Origin: JAOUEE01 sp051011595
Lineage (GTDB): Bacteria; Actinomycetota; Acidimicrobiia; Acidimicrobiales; SHLQ01
Direction: 5' to 3'
Assembly: GCA_051011595.1 (NCBI GenBank)
Contig: JBPCTQ010000151.1
Span: 1 to 27,823 of the forward strand
DNA: 27,823 nucleotides
Part shown: one piece after another, positions 8,837 through 17,064 of the stretch
Layout: every line of letters begins with the position of its first letter
Position numbering within the stretch: position 1 is the first letter of the stretch
Notes under the pieces: model-generated
Told to the model about the DNA's origin: nothing
The model's database searches: none
Seen by the model: only the letters and a program-made list of their open reading frames with translations
Program-made: the position numbers and the translations under genes

Positions 8837-9193
8837 TCACTCCTTGGCGATGCAGAAACGATTGCCTTCCGGGTCGGCCATGATGCGCCACTCGAACCCC
8901 ATGACCTCGTGGTCCTCCACGTGGGAGCCGCCCAGGGCCTCGATGGCCGCTTGGGCCTGATCGAGGTCGGCCACTCCGGTGTCGATGTGCACCCGCCCAT
9001 GGTCGGCCCCCGGTTCGGGTGAGTGTTGGAGCGCCACCGACACCGCCCCGTCGTGTTGGGGCGCGAACCAGCAGAACGCACCCGGGAACTCGCGGGCGAC
9101 TTCGACACCCAGCACGGCCTGCCAGAAGGTCTTCTGGGTGTCGTAGTCGGTCACGTCGATGACCACGGACCCCACCACTGCGATACCTGCCAT
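8837..9193 (-). CDS. VOC-superfamily (glyoxalase-like) protein
   Basis: This is a small 118-aa protein. The N-terminal block VVIDVTDYDTQKTFWQAVLGVEV and the C-terminal block MADPEGNRFCIAKE are typical of the glyoxalase-like (Glyoxalase_6) branch of the vicinal-oxygen-chelate fold. The middle holds VHIDTGVADLDQAQAAIEALGG. The ATG at 9193 (reading leftwards) is preferred over the longer open frame because GAGAGG lies about 8 bases upstream of it and the fold starts right there. The family includes dioxygenases, isomerases and antibiotic-binding proteins, so the reaction is unknown. It is divergent from the TetR-AccD-AccA operon and shares that intergenic region. Confidence 0.85.
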   Translation of the reverse strand: MAGIAVVGSVVIDVTDYDTQKTFWQAVLGVEVAREFPGAFCWFAPQHDGAVSVALQHSPEPGADHGRVHIDTGVADLDQAQAAIEALGGSHVEDHEVMGFEWRIMADPEGNRFCIAKE

Positions 9194-9264
9194 CTGGCGT
9201 TCCTCTCGTTCGATGCTCACGTCCGAGAGTAGTCGGGTGCCGACGGGGCGGCCTGGCCTGCCAC

Positions 9265-9285
9265 TGAGTGAGGTAGACTCACTCG
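9265..9285. promoter_or_regulatory. Candidate TetR operator 1 (GAGTGAG-N5-CTCACTC)
   Basis: GAGTGAG (9266-9272) and CTCACTC (9278-9284) are perfect inverted arms around GTAGA. The site lies between the divergent VOC and TetR genes, upstream of a plausible -35/-10 pair for the TetR operon. The same half-site recurs at 9346-9360. Confidence 0.6.
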
Positions 9286-9290
9286 AAGCT

Positions 9291-9319
9291 CTGGACCCGT
9301 ACCTCCATTCCTGTAGATA
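9291..9319 (+). promoter_or_regulatory. Possible promoter of the TetR-AccD-AccA operon
   Basis: CTGGAC (9291-9296), a 17-base spacer and TAGATA (9314-9319) give a plausible housekeeping-sigma promoter. It lies between the two GAGTGA palindromes and ends 18 bases before the TetR start codon. The -35 match is only moderate. Confidence 0.35.
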
Positions 9320-9337
9320 CATGCCGACTGAAGAGAT

Positions 9338-10030
9338 ATGACTGTGAGTGATACTCACTCGACGGCGCAGCTCATCCTGGCCGCCGCTCGTCGGCAGTTC
9401 TCCGCGCAGGGGTACGACGCCACCTCGGTGGCCGGTATCGCCCGGGAGGTGGGAGTGGTCGAGGGAGCCGTGTACCGACACTTCTCGTCGAAGCGGGATC
9501 TACTCCAGTCCGTGATCCGGTCGTTCTACGAGCCGCTGATCGACGATGCGCGAGCCGGAGCAGCCGCCATCGACGCGCCACGCGACCGGCTCCGCTTCCT
9601 CATCCGCCGTCAGTTGCGGGCCATCAACGACGACCCCGAGCTGTGCCGCCTCATCATCAGCGAAGCGCGGTCCTTCGACGACTACTACGAATCCGAGGTG
9701 GCCGATCTGAGCCGGACCTACACCGGACTGGTGGTGGCCGCGGTGGCCGACGGAGTGGCGCGGGGGCACTTCCGCGACGATGTGCCGGCCGACATGATCC
9801 GCGACGTGATCTACGGCGGTATCGAACACATGGCGTGGAGCGCGCTGAGCGGCCACGGCCACATCGACCCCGACACCGTGGCCACCCACCTCATGGCGAT
9901 CGTATGTGTCGGGATCGACAACCCGGACCCATCCGGTGACGGAATGGCCGATGGTCTCGAACGGCTCGACGCGGTCGTTGATCGCCTCGACGCCGCGCTG
10001 GGTGAACTGACCGAGGCCGGTTCGCGATGA
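9338..10030 (+). CDS. TetR/AcrR-family regulator of the acyl-CoA carboxylase operon
   Basis: This 230-aa regulator has an N-terminal helix-turn-helix: QLILAAARRQFSAQGYDATSV followed by AGIAREVGVVEGAVYRHFSSKRDLL (residues about 10-55). The ligand-binding half (about 80-200) includes ICR-like residues LCRLIISEARSFDDYY, common in fatty-acid-related TetR proteins. The ATG at 9338 has GAAGAG just upstream; a GTG at 9344 is an alternative. The stop overlaps the ATG of the carboxylase beta subunit (ATGA at 10027-10030), so the regulator is the first gene of its operon. The palindromes at 9266-9284 and 9346-9360 suggest autoregulation, the latter lying inside the first codons. An acyl-CoA ligand is likely by context. 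Confidence 0.93.
   Translation: MTVSDTHSTAQLILAAARRQFSAQGYDATSVAGIAREVGVVEGAVYRHFSSKRDLLQSVIRSFYEPLIDDARAGAAAIDAPRDRLRFLIRRQLRAINDDPELCRLIISEARSFDDYYESEVADLSRTYTGLVVAAVADGVARGHFRDDVPADMIRDVIYGGIEHMAWSALSGHGHIDPDTVATHLMAIVCVGIDNPDPSGDGMADGLERLDAVVDRLDAALGELTEAGSR
9345..9361. promoter_or_regulatory. Candidate TetR operator 2 (GAGTGA-TAC-TCACTC), overlapping the TetR start
   Basis: GAGTGA (9346-9351) and TCACTC (9355-9360) are perfect inverted arms with a 3-base centre. The form resembles the TGAATGA-type sites of FadR-like TetR repressors of fatty-acid metabolism. It lies in the first codons of the TetR gene and would act as a downstream roadblock. Confidence 0.55.
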
Positions 10031-11625
10031 CCATCCTCCGATCGACGCTCGATGTTCGTAGCGACACCTACCTCGCCAACCGGGTGGCCATGGATGTGCA
10101 CCTGGCCCGGTACCACGAGATGGTGGCCGAGGCGGTTGCCGGTGGCGGCGAGAAGTACACCGAACGACATCATCGCCGGGGTCGACTGTTGGCCCGCGAA
10201 CGAATCGAGCTGCTGATCGATCCCGACGCCCCGTTCCTGGAGCTGTCGGTCACCGCGGCGGCGGGCACCGATTTCACGGTGGGGGCTGCCCTGGTGACCG
10301 GCATCGGACAGGTGGCCGGAACCGAATGTGTCGTGTTGGCCAACGACCCCACGGTGCGAGGTGGATCGATGAACCCCATCACCGTGCGCAAGATCCTGCG
10401 AGCCCTCGACATCTGCCACGAGAACCGCCTGCCGATGGTGTTCCTGGTGGAGTCGGGTGGGGCCGATCTGCCCCATCAGCTCGAGCTGTACCTCGCCGCC
10501 GGTGATGTGTTCCGGCACATCACCGCGCTGTCGGCCGCAGGGATTCCGACGGTGTCGTTGGTGTTCGGCAGCTCCACGGCCGGTGGGGCCTACCTCCCCG
10601 GTGTCAGCGACTACACCGTGATGGTCGACCAGCAGGCGAAGGTCTTCCTGGGTGGCACCCCCCTGGTGAAAATGGCCACCGGCGAAGACGCCGACGAGGA
10701 GGACCTCGGTGGTGCGGCCATGCATTCGACGGTTTCGGGTGTCTCCGACTACTTCGCGGTCGACGAACGCGATGCCATCCGCCTCGGCCGTCAGATCGTC
10801 AGCGACCTCACCTATCCCAAACTGGGTCCGGGACCCGATCGGGCACCGGCACCCCCGCGCTACGACCCGGACGAGATCCTGGGCATCGTGTCGGCCGACC
10901 TGAAGGTGCCGTTCCCGGTCCGTGAGGTGCTCACCCGGGTGATCGACGACTCCGAGTTCGACGAGTTCAAACCCGGCTACGGGCCCAACCTGGTGACCGG
11001 ATTCGCCCACCTGCACGGCTATTCGGTGGGGCTGCTGGCCAACGATCGTGGGGTGTTGTTGAACGAGGACGCCAACAAGGCTGCTCAGTTCATCCAGCTC
11101 GCCAATCAGATCGACACGCCGCTGCTCTTCGTGCAGAACGTCACCGGGTACATGGTGGGAACCGAGTACGAGCAGCGGGGCATGGTCAAACACGGCTCCC
11201 ACCAGATCAATGCGGTCACCAACAGCACGGTGCCGCACCTGACGGTGCAGATCGGCGGTTCGTACGGGGCGGGCAACTACGGCATGGCCGGGCGGCCCTA
11301 CAAACCCCGCTTCTTGTTCGCGTGGCCCAATGCCAAGACCGCCGTCATGGGCGCCGAACAGCTGGCCGGAACCCTGTCGATCGTGGCCCGAGCGTCGGCC
11401 GCCGACCGGGGAATCGACTTCGACGAGGAGGCCGACGCGGAGCGGTCCCGCACCATCGAGGATCAGATTCACCACGAGGAGCAGGCCTTGGTGATGTCGG
11501 GCCAGTTGTACGACGACGGCATCATCGACCCTCGCGACACCCGCGACGCGCTGGGAGTCGCACTGTCGGCCACCCTCACCAACGAGTGCCGGGGCCAACG
11601 CGGCTACGGCGTGTTTCGGATGTGA
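10027..11625 (+). CDS. Acyl-CoA carboxylase beta (carboxyltransferase) subunit
   Basis: This 532-aa carboxyltransferase moves the carboxyl group from carboxybiotin to an acyl-CoA. The length fits methylcrotonyl- or geranyl-CoA carboxylase beta subunits. Motifs seen are RGRLLARERIELLIDP (residues about 51-66), the acyl-CoA-side block GSSTAGGAYLPGVSDY near residue 185, the carboxybiotin-side block QNVTGYMVGTEYEQRGMVKHG near 370, and GGSYGAGNYGMAGRPY followed by FAWPNAKTAVMG near 420. The C-terminus YGVFRM is typical of the MCC/GCC-like clade rather than of propionyl-CoA carboxylase. ATGA overlap with TetR upstream and GTGA overlap with the alpha subunit downstream make a three-gene coupled operon. 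No acyl-CoA dehydrogenase or hydratase is nearby, so the substrate is undecided. Confidence 0.95.
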   Translation: MTILRSTLDVRSDTYLANRVAMDVHLARYHEMVAEAVAGGGEKYTERHHRRGRLLARERIELLIDPDAPFLELSVTAAAGTDFTVGAALVTGIGQVAGTECVVLANDPTVRGGSMNPITVRKILRALDICHENRLPMVFLVESGGADLPHQLELYLAAGDVFRHITALSAAGIPTVSLVFGSSTAGGAYLPGVSDYTVMVDQQAKVFLGGTPLVKMATGEDADEEDLGGAAMHSTVSGVSDYFAVDERDAIRLGRQIVSDLTYPKLGPGPDRAPAPPRYDPDEILGIVSADLKVPFPVREVLTRVIDDSEFDEFKPGYGPNLVTGFAHLHGYSVGLLANDRGVLLNEDANKAAQFIQLANQIDTPLLFVQNVTGYMVGTEYEQRGMVKHGSHQINAVTNSTVPHLTVQIGGSYGAGNYGMAGRPYKPRFLFAWPNAKTAVMGAEQLAGTLSIVARASAADRGIDFDEEADAERSRTIEDQIHHEEQALVMSGQLYDDGIIDPRDTRDALGVALSATLTNECRGQRGYGVFRM

Positions 11626-13646
11626 CGGCGATGATCGAACGACTCCTCATCGCCAACCGTGGCGAGATCGCCCGTCGTATCATCGACACCTCACGGGCGG
11701 TCGGCGTGGAAACGGTGGCGGTCTATTCCGATGCCGACGCCGGTGCGGCCTTTGTACGCGACGCCGATCTGGCGGTAGCCCTGGGTGGCAACACACCGGC
11801 CGAGTCGTACCTGCAGATCGACCGGCTCCTGGCGGCGGCCGATCGGGTCGGCGCCGATGCCGTACATCCGGGATACGGCTTCCTGGCCGAGAACGCCGAG
11901 TTCGCCCAGGCCGTGCTCGATGCCGGTCTCACGTTCGTGGGCCCTCGCCCCGACGTCATCGCGGCCATGGGCTCCAAACTCGAGGCCAAACAACTGATGG
12001 CCCAGGCGGGGGTGCCGGTCCTGGACTCGGTCGATCTCCGCGGGCTCGACGACGACGCCATCGTTGCCGCCGCGACCGAACTCGGCTTTCCGGTCCTGGT
12101 GAAGGCTTCGGCCGGCGGCGGCGGCCGAGGGATGCGCATCGTCTCCACGGCCGGCGACCTGCTCGAAGCGGTCACCGGCGCGGCCCGCGAAGCCGAATCG
12201 GCGTTCGGTGACGGCACCGTCTTCGCCGAGCGCTACCTGGAGCCGTCGCGCCACGTCGAGGTGCAGATCTTCGGCGACGAGTCGGGCCGAGTGGTCCACT
12301 TCCACGAACGTGAGTGTTCGATTCAGCGCCGCCACCAGAAGATCATCGAGGAGGCCCCCAGCCCGTCGCTCGACGCCGACACTCGCGCCCGTCTACACGC
12401 CGCCGCGGTGCGGGCCGGTGAGGCGATCGGCTACACCAATGCGGGCACGGTCGAGTTCATTCTCGGTCCGCCCGCACCCGACGGCAGCAGCGAATTCTTC
12501 TTCCTGGAGGTCAACACCCGACTCCAGGTCGAGCACGCGGTCACCGAAGCGGTGCTGGGTGTCGACCTGGTGGCCCTCCAGCTGCAGGTGGCGGAGGGTG
12601 GATCGGTACCCGACCAGGCCCAGATCGGGCCGGTGGCCGGTCATGCGGTCGAAGCTCGACTGTACGCCGAGGACCCGACCCTCGACTTCCGACCGTCCAC
12701 GGGAGAGCTGCGGGCCCTTCGTTTTCCCGGAGCGGTCAGGGTCGACTCGGCCATCGACGAACGCGGCGAGGTCAGTCGCTACTACGACCCCATGATCGCC
12801 AAGATCATCTGCCATCGGCCGGGTCGGACGGCTGCCGTTCGGGGCCTGGCCTCGGCGCTGGCCGGGGCCACCGTCGATGGCATCACCACCAACCGGGACC
12901 TGCTGGTTCGCACCCTTCGTCATCACGAGTTCCTCGACGGATCGGGCGACAGCACGTTCCTGCAGCGTCACGATCCCGCGGTGTTGGGTCGAAACCTGCT
13001 CGACCCGGCCGAGGCCTCGGCCCACACCTGCGCCGCCGCCCTGGAGCTGCAGATGGCCAATCGTCGAGCCGATTCCCACACCGCGGCGGTGGCGTCGGGC
13101 TTTCGCAACGTGGTGACCGCAGCCCAGCAGGTGCTGCTGGCCCGAGGCGACGACGTGGTCGACGTCGAATACCGCTTCGAACGTGGTCGGCTCGTCATGG
13201 CTGCGGTCGACGGTGAGCGCCTGGTCCAGCCGGTGGTGCACGCCATGTCGGTCGACGAGATCGACCTCACCGTCGGCGGGGTGCGGCGCCTGATGCAGGT
13301 GCGGATTCACCCCGACCACGTCTCGGTGAATTCAACCCGGGGTGGGATCGACTTCGGCCGGGTGGCCCGCTTCGACGAACCCGACGACGAGGTCGAGCCC
13401 GGCTCCATGGTGGCCTCGATGCCGGGCACCATCGTGGCGGTCGAGGTGACCGAAGGCGAAGCGGTGGCTGCCGGCACCGTGCTGGTGGTGATGGAGGCCA
13501 TGAAGATGGAGCTGACCATCGCCGCCACCGCACCAGGGGTGGTTGCGGCGGTACCCGTGGTCGAAGGCGACACCGTGGAGGCCGGCACCGTGCTGGTGGT
13601 GCTCGAGGACCCGACCTCCCACCAGCCCGATTCGTCCACCTCGTAA
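11622..13646 (+). CDS. Acyl-CoA carboxylase alpha subunit (biotin carboxylase + biotin carrier)
   Basis: This 674-aa fusion has an N-terminal biotin carboxylase and a C-terminal biotinyl domain. The biotin carboxylase domain opens with IERLLIANRGEIARRI. The ATP-grasp Gly-rich loop KASAGGGGRGMR lies near residue 163, and the EVNTRLQVEHAVTE catalytic block near residue 300. A linker or BT-type region spans about 450-590. The carrier domain holds EAMKMEL with the biotinylated Lys at residue 628 (codon 13503-13505). The start is taken as the GTG at 11622, which overlaps the beta-subunit stop (GTGA); an ATG at 11631 is the alternative. It forms the holoenzyme with the preceding beta subunit. It ends 5 bases from the convergent hibernation-factor gene, so no dedicated terminator fits between them. 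Confidence 0.95.
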   Translation: MTAMIERLLIANRGEIARRIIDTSRAVGVETVAVYSDADAGAAFVRDADLAVALGGNTPAESYLQIDRLLAAADRVGADAVHPGYGFLAENAEFAQAVLDAGLTFVGPRPDVIAAMGSKLEAKQLMAQAGVPVLDSVDLRGLDDDAIVAAATELGFPVLVKASAGGGGRGMRIVSTAGDLLEAVTGAAREAESAFGDGTVFAERYLEPSRHVEVQIFGDESGRVVHFHERECSIQRRHQKIIEEAPSPSLDADTRARLHAAAVRAGEAIGYTNAGTVEFILGPPAPDGSSEFFFLEVNTRLQVEHAVTEAVLGVDLVALQLQVAEGGSVPDQAQIGPVAGHAVEARLYAEDPTLDFRPSTGELRALRFPGAVRVDSAIDERGEVSRYYDPMIAKIICHRPGRTAAVRGLASALAGATVDGITTNRDLLVRTLRHHEFLDGSGDSTFLQRHDPAVLGRNLLDPAEASAHTCAAALELQMANRRADSHTAAVASGFRNVVTAAQQVLLARGDDVVDVEYRFERGRLVMAAVDGERLVQPVVHAMSVDEIDLTVGGVRRLMQVRIHPDHVSVNSTRGGIDFGRVARFDEPDDEVEPGSMVASMPGTIVAVEVTEGEAVAAGTVLVVMEAMKMELTIAATAPGVVAAVPVVEGDTVEAGTVLVVLEDPTSHQPDSSTS

Positions 13647-13651
13647 GCCGA

Positions 13652-14440
13652 TCAGGTCGAGGTGACCAACCCGTAGTGACCGTCGTAGCGGCGGTACAAG
13701 ACCTGGGATCGATCGGTCTCGACGGCGCGGAAGAAGAGGTGTCGCTCGCCGGTGGCTTCGAGATGTTCCTTGGCCGCCACCAGATCGAGCACGGGGGCCG
13801 GTGCCGGGTCGACCGAGACACCCTCGGGTGTCTCGCCGTTGAGTTCGGTGGGGTCTTCGCTGGCCAGCTCGGCGCCTTCGCCGTTGCGGCGAACCACGCA
13901 GTCGCGGCCGCTGTCGAATTCGACGAACAGGTAGAAGTCGTGGCCCAGCTGCTCGAGGTCGAAGAGCGCTTCTTCGATGGTCATCGGTGTCATGGCGAAC
14001 GTCTTCTGCCGTTTCACTTCGCGTTCGTCGAAGGGCAGCGGGAGGAATTCGGGCCGGACCGTGTGGGCGTCGCCGTGGCGCCACTCGCCGGGGCCCGAGT
14101 CGCCGGTGCGATGGCGGTCGGCCAACCGGTGTCGGTGTTCCTCATGCCGTTGGATCCGGCGTCGGAGCCGGTCGACGAGGAGGTCGACGGCTTCGTCGAT
14201 GGTGCCGGCCGCCACGTGGGCCCGCACCGGGTAGCCCTCTACATCGATGGTGGCCTCGGCAATGGCCGGCCGTTCACGGCCGGGTGCCGATTCGAGAGTG
14301 AGCCGGATCTCGACATGACGAACCTGCTCCCGGCATCGTTCGGCGGCCCGGGTCACCTTGGCGGCGGCGGTGTCCATGGAGCGAGAAGGGACGTCGCCCT
14401 TATGGGACATCTCGGTGGTGACGTCGGCCGGAACGGGCAT
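13652..14440 (-). CDS. Ribosome hibernation promoting factor with duplicated C-terminal domain (RafH-like)
   Basis: This 262-aa protein is predicted to bind stalled 30S/70S ribosomes and silence them under energy or oxygen stress. Residues 1-100 match the HPF/RaiA N-terminal fold (VEIRLTLE, ERPAIAEATIDVEGYPVRAHV, IDEAVDLLVDRLRRRI). Two HPF C-terminal-type domains follow. The first, at 142-192, carries KTFAMTPMTIEEALFDLEQLGHDFYLF. The second, at about 212-260, carries LVAAKEHLEATGERHLFFRA and ends in LYRRYDGHYGLV. Ordinary long HPFs have one such domain; the two-domain form is known from mycobacterial dormancy factors (RafH/Rv0079 type). The ATG at 14440 is chosen over an upstream TTG because a GAGG lies about 10 bases before it. 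It follows the PEP synthase gene on the same strand with a gap of about 100 bases. Confidence 0.9.
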   Translation of the reverse strand: MPVPADVTTEMSHKGDVPSRSMDTAAAKVTRAAERCREQVRHVEIRLTLESAPGRERPAIAEATIDVEGYPVRAHVAAGTIDEAVDLLVDRLRRRIQRHEEHRHRLADRHRTGDSGPGEWRHGDAHTVRPEFLPLPFDEREVKRQKTFAMTPMTIEEALFDLEQLGHDFYLFVEFDSGRDCVVRRNGEGAELASEDPTELNGETPEGVSVDPAPAPVLDLVAAKEHLEATGERHLFFRAVETDRSQVLYRRYDGHYGLVTST

Positions 14441-14507
14441 GCGGGACAACCTCGGATCGATGGGGATGGAACGATTCGAGTGTCGCCCGGGACACCGAGA
14501 TCAGCCC

Positions 14508-14521
14508 GGGTCCAAGGTCCC
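14508..14521. promoter_or_regulatory. Weak DosR-like box ahead of the hibernation factor
   Basis: Read on the minus strand this is GGGAC-CTTG-GACCC. It matches the GGGAC-N4-GTCCC core at nine of ten arm positions. It lies 68 bases upstream of the hibernation-factor start codon. On its own it would be weak evidence; the much better match at 18113-18126 in the same module makes it worth noting. Confidence 0.35.
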
Positions 14522-14539
14522 GAGTCAGCGTGCGTCGCG

Positions 14540-16960
14540 TCAGGAAGCGGAGCCGGAGTCCAGCTCGGCTTCGAGGTCGAGCACCATCAGGGTGGTCTTG
14601 ATCACCGAGTCGGGATTGAGGCTCATCGAGTCGATGCCCTCCTCGACCAGAAAGCGGGCGATGTCGGGTTTGTCCGAGGGCGCTTGGCCGCAGAACCCGG
14701 AGTGGCGACCGGTGCGCTGGCAGCCTTCGATGGCCAATCGGAACAACTCCATGACACCGGGTTCGGCTTCGTCGTAGTCGAACGCCACCATCTCGGAGTC
14801 GCGGTCGACGCCGAGGGCCAACTGGGTGAGGTCGTTGGATCCGATGGAGAAACCGTCGAAGTACTCGGCGAAGGCGTCGAGTGAGATCACATTGTTGGGG
14901 ATCTCACACATGACGTAGATCTCCAACCCGTTCTCGCCTCGGACCAGACCGTTGGCGGCCATCTCCTCGATGACCTGCCGGCCTTCCTCGACACGGCGAC
15001 AGAACGGCACCATGGGGATGACGTTGTTGAGGCCCATCTCGTCCCGCACCCGTTTCATGGCCCGGCACTCGAGCGCGAATCCTTCGCGGTAGGCGGGGTG
15101 TGAGTAACGAGAGGCACCCCGGAATCCGAGCATGGGATTGGCCTCGGCGGCTTCGAAACCGGCGCCGCCCAACAGGGCCGCGTACTCGTTGGTCTTGAAG
15201 TCGGACAGACGCACCACCACCGGCTTGGGGTGGAAGGCAGCGCCGATGGTGGCGATGCCCTCGGACAGGCGTTCCACGAAGAAGGCCTCGGGATCGGGGT
15301 ACCCGGCCGTGAGCTCCAGCACCGCTCGGCGGTCGTCTTCGTCGACGATCCGTTCGGGATGGATCAGCGCCATCGGGTGGGCGCCGATGTGGTCGCTGAT
15401 GATGAACTCCATCCGAGCCAGACCCACACCGTCGTTGGGGAGCGCGGCGATCTTGAACGCCAGGTCGGGGTTGCCGAGGTTGATCATGATCTTGGTTCGG
15501 GGTCGCGCGATCTCGCCCACATCGGTGCGGTCGATCGAGAACGGGATGTCGCCGGCGATGACCCGACCCACGTCGCCCTCGGCGCACGACACGGTGACCG
15601 TCTCGCCGTCGGGCAACTGCGCCGTACCCTTCGAGGTGCCGACCACCGCTGGAATGCCGATCTCGCGAGCGACGATGGCGGCGTGGCAGGTGCGGCCACC
15701 CCGGTTGGTCACCACTGCCGCCGCCTTCTCCAGGACCGGTTCCCAATCAGGGCTGGTGGTGTCGGCCACCAGCACGTCTCCCTGGCGGACCTTCTCGATC
15801 TCGGACAGGTCGGCCATCACCCGGACGGTGCCGGTGGCCACCTTGGCGCCGACCGCACGGCCGGTGATCAGCGTGGGTCCATCGCCGTCGAGGTGGTACA
15901 TCTCCAACTCGGTGCTGGAGCGAGGTGATGCCACCGTTTCGGGTCGGGCCTGAACCAGGTAGAGCTGACCGTCGACGCCATCCTTGGCCCACTCGATGTC
16001 CATGGCCCGATCGGTTCCAGCCCGCTCGGAGTAGTGGTCCTCCACCACCATCGCCGCTCGGGCCAACGACACGACCTCGTCGTCGGTGAGGCAGAAACGG
16101 TCGCGGTGGGCGGGATCGACCGGGACATTGCGTACCGCCACGCCGGCCTTGCCGGGGGCATACTCCATTCGGATCTTCTTGGCCCCGAGCTTGCGTCGGA
16201 GAACAGAACCGTGGCCGTCGCGAAGCGTCGGCTTGAAGACGAGGAACTCGTCGGGTTCGACCGTGCCTTGCACCACGTTCTCGCCCAGGCCGTACGCACC
16301 GGTGATGAACACGACATCGCGGAAACCCGACTCGGTGTCGAGGGTGAAGATCACGCCGCTGCTGGCCATGTCGGCTCGCACCATCTTCATCACGGTGACC
16401 GATTGCGACACGTCGAAGTGTCCGTAGCCCCGTTCCATGCGGTAGTGAATTCCGCGGTTGGTGAACATGCTGGCGTAACAACGACGGACGGCGTCGATGA
16501 GCGCTTCTTCGCCGCTGATGTTGAGGAAGGTCTCGTGGGCGCCGGCGAAGCTGGCCTCGGGAAGGTCTTCGGCGGTTGCAGACGAACGGACGGCCAGGGT
16601 GACGTCGTCGCTGTACTCCTCCCGCAGCTGTCGATACCCCTCGAGCACGTCGGCCCGGACATCGTCGGGCAGCGGCGCACTGTGGATGAGATCGCGGGCG
16701 GCGGACGCCCTCGTCAACAGGTCGGTGACGTTCGACCGGTCGAGCGGATCCATCAACTCGTGGAGGTCGTCGACCATGCCCGCCTTCTCGATGGTCTCCC
16801 AGTAGGCGGGGGCGATCACCGCGTAGCCGTTGGGCACCCGGATGCCGTGGGGGGTGAGCTCCTGATAGAGCTCACCGAGGGAGGCGTTCTTGCCCCCGAC
16901 CAGGGGGATGTCGTCGAGTCCGATTTCGGAGAAGAAGCGGATCCATGGGGTGGTGGTCAT
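14540..16960 (-). CDS. ppsA: Phosphoenolpyruvate synthase (pyruvate, water dikinase)
   Basis: The enzyme makes PEP from pyruvate and ATP, releasing AMP and phosphate, or may run in the reverse direction in some physiologies. The 806 aa match the PpsA length of about 790-800. The N-terminal ATP-grasp half contains LVGGKNASLGEL, LAVRSSATAEDLPEASFAGAHET-type residues and GAYGLGENVVQG. The phosphohistidine domain has GGRTCHAAIVARE with the catalytic His at residue 426. The C-terminal PEP/pyruvate barrel has the active-site Cys at residue 757 in SGFCGQAPSD. The ATG at 16960 has GAGGA about 10 bases upstream. It is flanked on the same strand by an alcohol dehydrogenase upstream and the hibernation factor downstream, a mix that suggests carbon rerouting during hypoxia or non-growth. 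Confidence 0.95.
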   Translation of the reverse strand: MTTTPWIRFFSEIGLDDIPLVGGKNASLGELYQELTPHGIRVPNGYAVIAPAYWETIEKAGMVDDLHELMDPLDRSNVTDLLTRASAARDLIHSAPLPDDVRADVLEGYRQLREEYSDDVTLAVRSSATAEDLPEASFAGAHETFLNISGEEALIDAVRRCYASMFTNRGIHYRMERGYGHFDVSQSVTVMKMVRADMASSGVIFTLDTESGFRDVVFITGAYGLGENVVQGTVEPDEFLVFKPTLRDGHGSVLRRKLGAKKIRMEYAPGKAGVAVRNVPVDPAHRDRFCLTDDEVVSLARAAMVVEDHYSERAGTDRAMDIEWAKDGVDGQLYLVQARPETVASPRSSTELEMYHLDGDGPTLITGRAVGAKVATGTVRVMADLSEIEKVRQGDVLVADTTSPDWEPVLEKAAAVVTNRGGRTCHAAIVAREIGIPAVVGTSKGTAQLPDGETVTVSCAEGDVGRVIAGDIPFSIDRTDVGEIARPRTKIMINLGNPDLAFKIAALPNDGVGLARMEFIISDHIGAHPMALIHPERIVDEDDRRAVLELTAGYPDPEAFFVERLSEGIATIGAAFHPKPVVVRLSDFKTNEYAALLGGAGFEAAEANPMLGFRGASRYSHPAYREGFALECRAMKRVRDEMGLNNVIPMVPFCRRVEEGRQVIEEMAANGLVRGENGLEIYVMCEIPNNVISLDAFAEYFDGFSIGSNDLTQLALGVDRDSEMVAFDYDEAEPGVMELFRLAIEGCQRTGRHSGFCGQAPSDKPDIARFLVEEGIDSMSLNPDSVIKTTLMVLDLEAELDSGSAS

Positions 16961-17064
16961 GGTGGTGAGTCCTCGGTGTGCAGTGACGGTCCGCCCCGCC
17001 TGGCGGTTGTGGCCAGCATTGGCTGAGCCCTACGCGGCAGGCAGGGCACAAGGTCCTCTTCTCG

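Noticed and set aside
9194..9481. An N-terminal extension of the VOC protein up to 9481
   Set aside because: It crosses the divergent promoter and the TetR start. The ATG at 9193 has GAGAGG upstream and the domain starts immediately after it.
9811..11598. A 595-codon open frame on the minus strand opposite the carboxylase beta gene
   Set aside because: It is the antisense mirror of a well-supported gene in a high-GC genome. The translation is low-complexity (His/Gly/Arg/Val-rich), matches no family and has no ribosome site.
14480..14495. GTGTCGCCCGGGACAC as a terminator of the PEP synthase gene
   Set aside because: The stem is only about five reliable base pairs with no T-tract, and it lies within the probable promoter region of the hibernation factor.
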